Assembly (NCBI GenBank): GCA_015075375.1
Contig: JABTUM010000004.1
Location: forward strand, 372,001-436,000
Length of the DNA: 64,000 bases
Origin: Planctomycetota bacterium
GTDB taxonomy: Bacteria > Planctomycetota > SZUA-567 > H5-PLA8
Direction: 5' to 3'
Below the pieces are notes generated by a model. That model had not been told where the DNA came from and did no database searches. It worked only from the letters and a program-made list of their open reading frames with translations. Of the stretch, positions 20,352 through 27,935 are shown piece after piece. The position numbers and the translations under genes were made by a program. Numbering within the stretch: the first letter of the stretch is position 1; every line of letters begins with the position of its first letter.

Positions 20352-20382
20352 CGCGGAGCAAGCGTCGTGGACTTGCTCCGCG
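20352..20382 (+). terminator. 11-bp hairpin after the orphan gene
   Basis: CGCGGAGCAAG (20352-20362) and CTTGCTCCGCG (20372-20382) pair perfectly around a 9-nt loop, 26 bp after the stop codon. There is no T-run, so it may be a structural repeat instead of an intrinsic terminator. Confidence 0.5.
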
Positions 20383-20386
20383 CCTC

Positions 20387-20430
20387 ACCGGCCGCGCACG
20401 CCCAAGCCTCCACCCATTCGTCCACCGCCA
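20387..20430. repeat. 44-bp direct repeat, left copy
   Basis: Begins ACCGGCCGCGCACGCCCAAG and ends CCATTCGTCCACCGCCA. It matches 20574-20617 with one mismatch. The two copies flank the second three-hairpin composite element. Confidence 0.85.
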
Positions 20431-20450
20431 TGCGCTCGCCCTTGCCCGCA

Positions 20451-20540
20451 GCCCCGCAGGGGCGACATACTAAAGCGAGGGGCGCGAGCCCCTCGACCCA
20501 AGCACCCCTCTCCATCAAGAGCCCTGAAAGGGCGACATAC
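20451..20540. repeat. Three-hairpin composite repeat, copy 2
   Basis: GCCCC-GCA-GGGGC (20451-20463), CGAGGGGC-GCGA-GCCCCTCG (20476-20495) and GCCCT-GAA-AGGGC (20521-20533). It keeps the order and the spacing of the copy at 18534-18625, while stem sequences have changed in a compensatory way: both arms differ but still pair. That argues that the folded structure is maintained. Confidence 0.8.
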
Positions 20541-20573
20541 AGCCACCCCGACCCGAAGAACACAAAGCGCCTA

Positions 20574-20617
20574 ACCGGCCGCGCACGCTCAAGCCTCCAC
20601 CCATTCGTCCACCGCCA
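20574..20617. repeat. 44-bp direct repeat, right copy
   Basis: Partner of 20387-20430; GCGCACGCTCAAG replaces GCGCACGCCCAAG. The distance between the start points is 187 bp. Confidence 0.85.
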
Positions 20618-21478
20618 CGGCCCCGCGGCCGTTCGCAACCCCCGCCCACCGCCGCAACGCCCGCGCTTGGCCTCGGTCCCCTGAGGCCATACCTTCAACG
20701 TCCAACACGCCTCACCGCACGCATACTAGGCACTCGCCCCGCGCGCCGAAACAGGAAAACCTCAAACAACCACACCCACTTACGCACACGCGTAACCGCC
20801 CGCCGCCGCCGAGCGCCGAAGGCCACGGAAGGCCGCGCTTTTCTGGCCTCCGAACCGCTTGCACCCGTTCAGCCCCTCGGGCATAGCCGCCCGGGCGCTA
20901 AGCACCTGCGTGCAAATATACGCTTTGCAGCAGCGATTTATAGCAGTTTTATGGCAGGATCGAATTTTTGCTCGACGTGCGCGAGGTGGTATAGACCGCG
21001 TTTTCGCGCGTATAAGTCCTTATTCCTCGTCCGCCGTTTTGCCGCACAAGAGCACCTCCCTTCGCATCGTGAATGTTCCACGTGGAACATTTGCGTTTTT
21101 GTTATGGCCTCCGCCGCCCCCGCTCAACCGCTGTGATATCCGGCCGAGAGACTCCACCGGCGGTGCCGCCGGACGGAATCGAAACCGGTCACGACGCCGC
21201 ACCACGCCTCCCCGGCGCTGCGGCCGGGCGTCCGCCCTAAGGAAAGGTACTGGCACGCCGCCGCGCCATCCCCTAAAGTCTCCTCTGCATCGATTCCCGG
21301 TTGAAGCGCGATCCTAAGGTTGCGCGCCGGAGATCAGGGGTATCCCACGCCGTGCTGGCCGCTTCCGTTCGGCGGTCTGTCACGGAGACCGATTCCCCCG
21401 CATACTCGATTGGATGTACCAAGCCCCGCAACGGGCGGCGCGCTGGCGTCGCCGGGCGAGGCGGAAAGGGTTGCAGAC
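20618..21478. other. Long intergenic region upstream of rpsA
   Basis: About 860 bp without a supportable gene. Open frames here have random-looking Arg/Pro/Ser composition. It holds a short AT-rich stretch around 20930-20960, a parS-like palindrome (21072-21091) and the rpsA leader. No DnaA-box cluster (TTATNCACA) is visible, so I do not call an origin. Confidence 0.5.
21072..21091. promoter_or_regulatory. parS: parS-like centromere site
   Basis: The core TGTTCCACGTGGAACA (21074-21089) is a perfect 16-bp palindrome that extends to 20 bp with flanking AA/TT. It matches the bacterial chromosomal parS consensus TGTTNCACGTGNAACA, bound by ParB/Spo0J. It lies in a non-coding region. Chromosomal parS sites cluster near the replication origin, so the window may be in the origin-proximal part of the chromosome, although no parA/parB, dnaA or DnaA boxes are seen here. 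Confidence 0.8.
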
Positions 21479-23266
21479 ATGGGCAAGCGGTTCAATACGC
21501 TCAATCTGGGCATCGGCGACAAGGATCTCGATACGGCCGTCGCCGAGTGCATGAAGGATCTGGACAACCAGGAGGCGCTCGTCGGAGAGTTGACCCAGTC
21601 GGTCAGCGACTTCACGCAGGGCGCGATCCTGAAGGGCAAAGTCGTCCGCATCGCCGGCGACGATGTCGTCGTCGATATCGGCTACAAGTCCGAAGGCTTC
21701 ATCGACAAGGCCGAGTTCGACAACCTGGCCGACATCGAACAGGCTCTCGTCGACGGCACCGAGATCGGTCTCGAAGTTTACCTCGACCAGATCGAAGACG
21801 CGTCGGGCCTCGTGGTCCTCTCCAAGAAGAAGGCCGACCGTATCCGCGGCTGGGAACGCGTCATGGAGACCTACCAGGTCAACGACGTGGTCAAGGGCCG
21901 CGCGACCCGCAAGATCAAGGGCGGCCTGCTCGTCGATATCGGCGTGCCCGTCTTCCTGCCCGCCAGCCAGATCGACATCCGCCGCGTCGGCGATCCGCAG
22001 GATTGGGTCGGCAAAGAGCTGGAATGCAAGATCATCAAGATCGACAACGACCGCCGCAACATCGTCCTCTCCCGCCGCAAGCTGCTGGAAGACGAGCGCG
22101 ACCGGATGAAGAAGGACCTGCTCTCCAACATCCAGAAGGGCGAAGTCCGCCGCGGCATCGTCAAGAACATCACCGACTTCGGCGCGTTCATCGACTTGGG
22201 CGGCATCGACGGCCTGCTGCACATCACCGACATGTCCTGGGGCCGCATCCAGCACCCCAGCGAGGTGCTCAAGGTCGACCAGACGGTCGAAGTCAAGGTG
22301 CTCGACTACGACCTGGACCGCGAACGCATCAGCCTCGGCCTCAAGCAGCTCACCCCCAACCCCTGGACGCAGGTCGCCGAGAAGTACCCGGTCGGCACGC
22401 GGCATAAGGGCGAGGTGGTCAACATCATGCCCTACGGCGCCTTCGTGAAGCTCGAAGACGGCATCGAAGGCCTGGTCCACGTCAGCGAGATGTCCTGGAC
22501 GCGGAACATCCAGCATCCCAGCGAAGTCGTCTCGCTGCAGTTGCCGGTCGAAGTCGTGGTCCTCGACGTCAACCAGGACAAGCAGGAGATCAGCCTCGGC
22601 ATGAAGCAGGCCGAGGAGAACCCCTGGACGAACGTCGAAGAGAAGTACCCGGCCGGCACGCGCATCAAGGGCAAGGTCCGCAACATGACCACCTACGGCG
22701 CGTTCGTCGAACTCGAGGACGGCATCGACGGCCTGCTGCACGTCAGCGACATGTCCTGGACCAAGAAGATCACCCACCCCAGCGCGATGCTGAAGAAGGG
22801 CGACGAACTGGAAGCGGTGGTGCTGAGTGTCGATAAGGAACGCAAGCGCGTGGCGCTGGGGCTCAAGCAGCTGAGCGAGGATCCGTGGGAGACCGACATT
22901 CCCAGCCGCTTCCAGCCCGGCCAGAAGGTCAAGGGCGCCGTCACCAAGCTGACCAGCTTTGGCGCGTTCGTCGAGATCGCCGAAGACCTCGAAGGCCTGC
23001 TGCACATCAGCGAGATGTCCGACGGGAAGATCGAGAAGCCCGAAGAGATCGTGCAGCCCGGCCAGACGCTGGAGCTGAAGATCCTCAACGTGGACGCCAG
23101 CGAACGGAAGATCGGCCTGAGCCTCAAGGCGATGAGCTTCGACGGGATTCCGATACCCGCCGAGCAGAACGTCTCGGTGAAGGTCGAGATCCCCGAATCG
23201 GCCAAAGCCAGCGTGGCGGCGAAAGAAGAAGCGGCCCAAGGCGAAGCAGCCAAGGATTCGGAGTAA
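21479..23266 (+). CDS. rpsA: 30S ribosomal protein S1
   Basis: 595 residues starting MGKRFNTLNLGIGDKD; GAAAGGG lies upstream and the frame is open further back. It contains six S1 OB-fold domains. The first two are the ribosome-binding ones (GAILKGKVVRIAGDDVVVDI and VVKGRATRKIKGGLLVDI). The next four are the canonical RNA-binding repeats with GAFI/GAFV cores: ITDFGAFIDLGG, IMPYGAFVKLED, MTTYGAFVELED and LTSFGAFVEIAE. Each is followed by DGL(L/V)H(I/V)S/TDMSW-type segments. The Ala/Glu-rich tail is typical. S1 recruits mRNA to the 30S subunit. A strong terminator follows. Confidence 0.97.
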   Translation: MGKRFNTLNLGIGDKDLDTAVAECMKDLDNQEALVGELTQSVSDFTQGAILKGKVVRIAGDDVVVDIGYKSEGFIDKAEFDNLADIEQALVDGTEIGLEVYLDQIEDASGLVVLSKKKADRIRGWERVMETYQVNDVVKGRATRKIKGGLLVDIGVPVFLPASQIDIRRVGDPQDWVGKELECKIIKIDNDRRNIVLSRRKLLEDERDRMKKDLLSNIQKGEVRRGIVKNITDFGAFIDLGGIDGLLHITDMSWGRIQHPSEVLKVDQTVEVKVLDYDLDRERISLGLKQLTPNPWTQVAEKYPVGTRHKGEVVNIMPYGAFVKLEDGIEGLVHVSEMSWTRNIQHPSEVVSLQLPVEVVVLDVNQDKQEISLGMKQAEENPWTNVEEKYPAGTRIKGKVRNMTTYGAFVELEDGIDGLLHVSDMSWTKKITHPSAMLKKGDELEAVVLSVDKERKRVALGLKQLSEDPWETDIPSRFQPGQKVKGAVTKLTSFGAFVEIAEDLEGLLHISEMSDGKIEKPEEIVQPGQTLELKILNVDASERKIGLSLKAMSFDGIPIPAEQNVSVKVEIPESAKASVAAKEEAAQGEAAKDSE

Positions 23267-23303
23267 CGTCCCTCCGTCTAAGCCGTTGCCTCGAAAAGAC
23301 AAA

Positions 23304-23334
23304 GGCGGACCGCTCCGGCGGTCCGCCTTTTTTT
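23304..23334 (+). terminator. Intrinsic terminator of rpsA
   Basis: GGCGGACCGC-TCCG-GCGGTCCGCC followed by seven T's is a textbook rho-independent terminator. It begins 37 bp after the rpsA stop and also separates rpsA from the converging receiver-domain operon. Confidence 0.95.
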
Positions 23335-23359
23335 ATTGCTTGGTCAACGCTCCAGGCCT

Positions 23360-23935
23360 TCAGTCCGCGGGCGCGGCAGCCGGCTGCGCCTGCGGCGTGT
23401 CGCGGCGGTGCCAGGCCGGCCGGGGGCGCGGAGCGGGCGCGCCCAGAAGTTCGGCGACCAGCGCGGCCAGCCGCTCTTCCGAGCACGGCCACTCCTGCAC
23501 GCCCAGGTTCCAGCCCGACCGGTTCCAGCCGGTGATCGAGGGCGTCGCGGCGGCCGCGGAGAGCGGCTTGAGCGCCTCGGCGCCGATCTTGCGCACCAGC
23601 ACCAGGACCGGAATCTGCGTCATCGCCTGCGCGGGCTTGCTCGCGTTGCGCGTGCCGGAACGGTCGCACGCGAAGCGCAAGGAAGCCCAGACCATCGGTT
23701 CGTGCAGCCGCAACCCCTCGGACTCGAAGATCCACAGATCGAAGCTGCGGCGTTCCAGCGCGCGCAGCGTTTCTTCGAACGTTCCCGCCTCCTCGCACGC
23801 GTACCCGCGGTCGGCCAGCCAGAGCCTCAGCCGCGCCGCATCCGCCGGCGCGCAGCCGCCCACCAGCACGCTCACCTGAGCAGCGGACGTGCGCGAGGAG
23901 CGGCGTCCCGAGGGGGAGCCCGCGGAGTTGCTCAC
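23360..23935 (-). CDS. Receiver-like (degenerate response-regulator-fold) protein
   Basis: 191 residues. GTG 23935 overlaps the upstream regulator stop (GTGA), a coupling signal, so this start is preferred over the longer open frame. Residues about 20-160 follow the alternating receiver pattern: VSVLVGGCAPADAARLRLWLADRGYACEEA, then RSFDLWIFESEGLRL where the phosphoacceptor Asp would sit, and IPVLVLVRKIG where the Thr/Lys switch would be. The usual Asp cluster and phospho-Asp are absent, so phosphorylation is unlikely. The tail is Pro/Ala-rich. It probably acts with the intact regulator next door, perhaps as a docking or decoy receiver. Confidence 0.6.
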   Translation of the reverse strand: MSNSAGSPSGRRSSRTSAAQVSVLVGGCAPADAARLRLWLADRGYACEEAGTFEETLRALERRSFDLWIFESEGLRLHEPMVWASLRFACDRSGTRNASKPAQAMTQIPVLVLVRKIGAEALKPLSAAAATPSITGWNRSGWNLGVQEWPCSEERLAALVAELLGAPAPRPRPAWHRRDTPQAQPAAAPAD

Positions 23936-24417
23936 CGCTGCACCCGCGCCAACCGGGTCAGCGCCATCATGCGGCGCGAGCGCTTGCGGTCTTCGTACGT
24001 CAGCAGATCGTTCACCGTCTCGACCAGGCGTTCCAGATCCAGGGGCTTGGAGAGCACCCCCACCACCCGCTCGCCGCTGAGAAGCTGGCGGATCTCGTCG
24101 TCCACTGCCTGCCCGGTCAGCACCAGAATGGGCGGGAGCCGGTCGGGCCGGTTCGATGGCACCCGCGCGCCGTAGCCGAATCCTTCCGAGAGCTTGCGCT
24201 GCAGTTCCACTCCGCTGCACCCCGGCATGCAGACGTCCAGCGTCACCAGGTCGTAGGCCCCGGCGGCGAACCGCTTCAGCGCCGTCTTGGCGTCTTCCGC
24301 GGTATCCACCTCGTAGCCCGCCTGCTCCAGCGTGAGCGTCAACAGCGACCGGATATCCGGGTCGTCGTCGATGACCAAGATGCGTCGCGTCCGTGCGGAG
24401 TCTTGATACGTATCCAT
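23932..24417 (-). CDS. Single-domain response regulator (CheY-like) with short C-terminal tail
   Basis: 161 residues. The receiver domain is complete: VIDDDPDIRSLL gives the acidic pocket, YDLVTLDVCMPGCSG the phosphoacceptor Asp, ILVLTGQA the switch Thr, and VVGVLSKPLDLERLVE the conserved Lys-Pro. An insertion of about ten residues (GYGARVPSNRPDR) lies in the loop before strand 4. There is no DNA-binding domain; the last 25 residues are basic (EDRKRSRRMMALTRLARVQR). It is likely to signal by protein contact. The downstream receiver-like gene overlaps it by 4 nt. No histidine kinase is in the window. Confidence 0.9.
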   Translation of the reverse strand: MDTYQDSARTRRILVIDDDPDIRSLLTLTLEQAGYEVDTAEDAKTALKRFAAGAYDLVTLDVCMPGCSGVELQRKLSEGFGYGARVPSNRPDRLPPILVLTGQAVDDEIRQLLSGERVVGVLSKPLDLERLVETVNDLLTYEDRKRSRRMMALTRLARVQR

Positions 24418-24708
24418 GGCCTGAACTCCTTAGTTTCCGGCGCACCCTTTCATGCCGGTGCGCAGAAACCTAGAAGTGCACGCCGCGTGCCAAGCCACGC
24501 ACGACGCAGGGCATCTCATAACCTATCTGTCTTTAATGCTTTATGCGATCTCCCGGCACTTATCATTCCGCCCATAACTTCGGACCTGGGTGCTTGGACG
24601 TCCATGGGGCTGGACTTTATTGAGAATGCACACGCGCGTTACTTTAAGGCGATCCGTGGCCGGAACTTGACCCGGCCCGGTGCTTGGGGTTCAATCCACC
24701 TCCCGCAC
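24418..24708. other. Intergenic region before tRNA-Val
   Basis: 291 bp with no gene. GGCCGG-AACTTGAC-CCGGCC near 24658-24677 is a perfect 6-bp hairpin, and GCGCACC/GGTGCGC pair around 24443-24466, upstream of the response regulator. A tRNA promoter must lie here, but the boxes are not clear enough to call. Confidence 0.4.
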
Positions 24709-24785
24709 GGGCGCATAGCTCAGCTGGTTAGAGCGCATGGATCACACCCATGAGGTCCCAGGTTCGAATCCTGGTGCGCCCACCA
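24709..24785 (+). tRNA. tRNA-Val (anticodon CAC)
   Basis: Full cloverleaf: acceptor GGGCGCA/TGCGCCC, D-stem GCTC/GAGC, anticodon stem CATGG/CCATG around loop ATCACAC with anticodon CAC (24743-24745), T-arm CCAGG-TTCGAAT-CCTGG, discriminator A and an encoded CCA end. It reads codon GUG. Its 3' half is duplicated imperfectly at 27867-27900. Confidence 0.95.
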
Positions 24786-24902
24786 CTTCTCCCGCCTGCG
24801 CGAACTTGCGCCGGGCAAATGCTGACCTGCTTTTGACGAACCGCGCTCGGCCCGAAGTCTTAGTATGATGGCGAGGCATAACGGGCAGCATCGGACGCCA
24901 CC

Positions 24903-25712
24903 ATGATCGAACTGGACGGTTTGCGTAAGTCGTTCGTCACGCACCGCGGCGAAGAGTTGGAAGCCGTATCCGGCGTGTCGCTGCGCATCGCGAAGGGCGA
25001 AATCTACGGTCTGCTGGGCCCCAACGGCGCGGGCAAGACCACGGTGATGCGCATGCTCGCCGGGTTGATGGCGCCCAGCGCCGGGCGCATCGTGCTCGAC
25101 GGGCGCGTAGCGGTTGATGTGCCGCGCCACGTCAACGATCCGCTCTGGCTCAAGCAGCGCATCGGCTTCCTCGCCGAAGGCAGCGGCCTGTACGAGCGCC
25201 TTTCGCCGCGCGAGAACCTGATGTACTTCGGCGCGCTGCGCGACCTGCCGCGCGACGCGTGTGCCCGGCAGGTCAACGAACTGATCGGCATCCTGGGCAT
25301 CGCCGATTACGCCGACCGGCGCTGCGAGGGGCTCTCGACCGGGCAGCGCCAGCGCGTCCAAATCGCGCGGACGCTGGTGGGCGACCCGCCCGTCCTGATC
25401 CTCGACGAGCCCACCTTGGGCCTGGACGTGCTGACCAACCAGTTGATCCTCGATTTCATCCGCGCCACCGGCCGCGCCGGGCGCACGATCGTGCTCTCCA
25501 CGCACAGCCTCGACGAAGTGGAAGACATCTGCGCGCGCTTCGGGATGATCCACCGCGGACAGCTCCTGGCCGAAGGCACGCTGGCCGAACTGCGCGCAAA
25601 GAGCGGGCGCGAACGGCTCAGCGACGTCTTCCGCACGCTGGTCGAACAGGTCGATCCCGACGCGCTGCCGCGCTTGACCTGGCCGGCCGCCGCACCGGGA
25701 GGCGCGGCATGA
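24903..25712 (+). CDS. ABC transporter ATP-binding protein (NatA-like)
   Basis: 269 residues. Walker A GPNGAGKTT, Q-loop region WLKQRIGFLAEGSGLY, signature LSTGQRQRVQIA, Walker B PVLILDEPTLGLD and the switch His in VLSTHSLDEVE are all present. The overall layout matches NatA-type ATPases that power ABC-2 efflux, with a short C-terminal extension. The stop codon overlaps the start of the permease gene (ATGA), so the two form a tight operon and likely one exporter. The transported substrate is unknown; Na+ or a lipophilic compound is possible for this family. Confidence 0.94.
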   Translation: MIELDGLRKSFVTHRGEELEAVSGVSLRIAKGEIYGLLGPNGAGKTTVMRMLAGLMAPSAGRIVLDGRVAVDVPRHVNDPLWLKQRIGFLAEGSGLYERLSPRENLMYFGALRDLPRDACARQVNELIGILGIADYADRRCEGLSTGQRQRVQIARTLVGDPPVLILDEPTLGLDVLTNQLILDFIRATGRAGRTIVLSTHSLDEVEDICARFGMIHRGQLLAEGTLAELRAKSGRERLSDVFRTLVEQVDPDALPRLTWPAAAPGGAA

Positions 25713-27919
25713 TCCAGCTTTCCAAGGTCAGCGCCGTCTTCGTCAAGGAATGCCGCGACGTCTTCCGCGACAAGCGCACGCTCTTCGCCACCATCGCGCT
25801 GCCCGTGCTGATGTGGCCGCTGATGACGCTCCTGATGACCGAACTGCTCCAGTACACGCAGGGCAAGGCACAGAGCGAGACGTACGCGGTGGCCGTGGAG
25901 CCGGCCGCCGATCACGATGCCATCGCGGCGTGGCTGGAGCCGCACCTGAAGCCGCGGCCCGTGGAAAAAGCGGACGAGGAAGCCGGACCCAAAGAAGCAG
26001 CGAAGTCCACGGACCGGCCGCACCTTCAGGAACTGCCGGCGCCGCGGATCGAGTTCGTGGCCGATGCCGACCCGCTCACGTCCCTGCGCGAAGGGCGCAT
26101 CCAAGCCGTGCTGCGCCTGCAGCCCGGCTTGCTGCAAGGCTTCGCGGAGCCCGAAAACTGGCGCTTGAAGGCCGACGAAACTCCGGAACTCGAGATTCTC
26201 TACGACGAGGCCGAACACCGTTCCGCGCGGGCCGAGCGGCTGGTGCGCGCGGCGCTGGTCCGCGCGGCCGAGGCGCTGGTCGCCGGCCGGCTCGAACGGC
26301 AGGAACTGGGCGAAGCGTTCCTGGTGCCTTTCCGCGTCGCCGAACCGACCAACGTCGCGCCGCCCGAAAAAGTCGGCGGCTCGCGCCTGGGCACCATGCT
26401 CCCGCTCTGGTTCATCTTCATGCTCATCACCGGCGCGCTGGGTCCGGCCATCGATCTGACCGTCGGCGAAAAAGAGCGCAAGACGCTGATTCCGCTGATC
26501 GTCTCGCCCGTGCAGCCGATGGACGCGATGCTGGGGAAGTTTCTCTGCGTCTCCGCCGTCGCGCTGCTCAACGCGTTCCTGAACGTCTCCAGCTTCGCGC
26601 TCACCATCGCCGCGACGGGCCTGCACCGGATCGAAGGCTTCCAGTTCCCGTGGTCGGCGCTGCCGGCGACGCTGCTGCTTCTGCTCCCGCTGGCGCTCCT
26701 CTTCAGCGCCGTGATGCTCGCCGTCAGCAGCCTCGCCACCAACTACAAGGAAGCGCAGGTGTACATCCTGCCCGTGTATATTCTGCCGCTGTTCGCGCTC
26801 CTGATCGCCGCCGTCCCGGACCTCGAGCTGGCCGGGCCGCTCTTGGTCCTGCCGGTGGCAAACACTTCGCTCCTGATCCGCGAGCTGTTCCTGGGCCGCG
26901 AAGGTTTGGGGCAGGCTTTTGCCTTCGTTTTTTCCAGCACCTGTCTCTACGCCGGCGCGGCGGTGCTACTGGCGTCCAAGATCTTCGCGCGCGAGGAAGT
27001 GCTCTTCGGATCGCAGTCTTCGCTGCGCCTGCTGCTGGGGCGGCGCTACCTGCGCCCCCGCCCTACCACCGGCGTCGCCGACGGACTGGTCCTCGCCGCG
27101 CTGGCCTTTCCGCTCTGGTTTTACTGCTCCACCACGCTGCAGCAGACGCTCCTGGGCGATCTGGCGACGCCCGGCGCCGCGCCGGCTTCGTGGCGGCTGG
27201 CGCTGGGGCTCTTCGCGCCGCTGCTGGTGCTGCTGGCGGTCCCGTGGTTCGCCGTCTGGTACATGAAGCTCACGCCGCGCGAAACCTTCGGATACCGCCT
27301 GCCCGGCCCGCGCGCCTGGGCGTCGGCGCTGTGCCTGGGCGGAAGTTCCTGGGTGCTGGGGCTTCAATACAACGCGCTGGCCCAACACCTGGGCTGGATC
27401 AAGCACAGCCCGTTGGGCGACCTCCTGGAGCCTATCGTCGCCGAGTGGCCGCTGGCGATGAGCTTGGCGCTGATGGCCGCGCTCCCGGCGATCTGCGAGG
27501 AACATCTCTGCCGCGGCATGCTGCTCAACAGCTTCCGCGCCACCGGCCGCCGCACGCTGGCGCTCGTCGCCACCGCGCTGCTCTTCGGCGCCTTCCATCT
27601 GCCGCTGGTGCGCCAACCGCTGGCCGCCAGTTTGGGCCTGGCGCTGGGCTTGCTGGCCTGGGAAAGCCGCAGTCTCTGGCCCAGCGTGCTCTTTCACTTC
27701 CTGCACAACGGCCTCTCGGTGCTGGTCGCGCGCGAAGCCTGGATCGGCGAGATCGAAGGACCGTGGCTTCCGGCGAGCCTGCTCGCTCCGGCGCTGGCCG
27801 TCTTTGCGCTGGGGACCTATCTGGCCTTCGGCTGCGGCAAAACGGATCCGGAATCGGCCGCTACCGCCCATGAGATTCCAGATTCGAATCCTGGCGCCCA
27901 GCGCGAGTCGCTTACGTAA
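25709..27919 (+). CDS. ABC-2 type permease fused to CPBP intramembrane protease
   Basis: 736 residues; ATG 25709 overlaps the ATPase stop. Residues about 1-420 form a NatB-like permease: one N-terminal helix (LFATIALPVLMWPLMTLLMT), a large extracytoplasmic domain, then a bundle of helices from about residue 230. Residues about 590-700 are a CPBP (CAAX-protease-like, Abi) domain with intact motifs: CEEHLCR (EExxxR), FGAFH (FxxxH) and HFLHN. The last 20 codons run over a tRNA-like fragment, giving EIPDSNPGAQRESLT. Fusions of this type are known from planctomycetes; the protease may process or regulate the exporter, but this is inferred. Confidence 0.9.
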   Translation: MIQLSKVSAVFVKECRDVFRDKRTLFATIALPVLMWPLMTLLMTELLQYTQGKAQSETYAVAVEPAADHDAIAAWLEPHLKPRPVEKADEEAGPKEAAKSTDRPHLQELPAPRIEFVADADPLTSLREGRIQAVLRLQPGLLQGFAEPENWRLKADETPELEILYDEAEHRSARAERLVRAALVRAAEALVAGRLERQELGEAFLVPFRVAEPTNVAPPEKVGGSRLGTMLPLWFIFMLITGALGPAIDLTVGEKERKTLIPLIVSPVQPMDAMLGKFLCVSAVALLNAFLNVSSFALTIAATGLHRIEGFQFPWSALPATLLLLLPLALLFSAVMLAVSSLATNYKEAQVYILPVYILPLFALLIAAVPDLELAGPLLVLPVANTSLLIRELFLGREGLGQAFAFVFSSTCLYAGAAVLLASKIFAREEVLFGSQSSLRLLLGRRYLRPRPTTGVADGLVLAALAFPLWFYCSTTLQQTLLGDLATPGAAPASWRLALGLFAPLLVLLAVPWFAVWYMKLTPRETFGYRLPGPRAWASALCLGGSSWVLGLQYNALAQHLGWIKHSPLGDLLEPIVAEWPLAMSLALMAALPAICEEHLCRGMLLNSFRATGRRTLALVATALLFGAFHLPLVRQPLAASLGLALGLLAWESRSLWPSVLFHFLHNGLSVLVAREAWIGEIEGPWLPASLLAPALAVFALGTYLAFGCGKTDPESAATAHEIPDSNPGAQRESLT
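27867..27900 (+). repeat. Partial copy of the tRNA-Val 3' half
   Basis: CCCATGAG...TTCCAGATTCGAATCCTGG..CGCCCA matches tRNA-Val positions 24747-24782 at 31 of 36 aligned positions with a 2-nt deletion and three substitutions. It keeps the T-loop TTCGAAT and part of the T-stem. It lies inside the 3' end of the permease gene, so its reading frame encodes the C-terminal residues. It looks like a duplicated attachment-type end of the tRNA gene. Confidence 0.75.
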
Positions 27920-27935
27920 GGCGCCGGTCCTCACC

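Noticed and set aside
20859..21317. Open frame of about 150 codons in the intergenic region
   Set aside because: Arg/Pro/Ser-rich composition, no ribosome-binding site, and it runs through the parS palindrome (its VPRGTF is just the palindrome translated).
20618..21478. Possible replication origin near parS
   Set aside because: No cluster of DnaA boxes, no dnaA, dnaN or parAB genes, and the gap is dominated by GC-rich repeats.
24709..27919. Complete genomic island with integrase between the tRNA copies
   Set aside because: No integrase, recombination-directionality factor or phage gene is present, so only a remnant or transposed segment is proposed.
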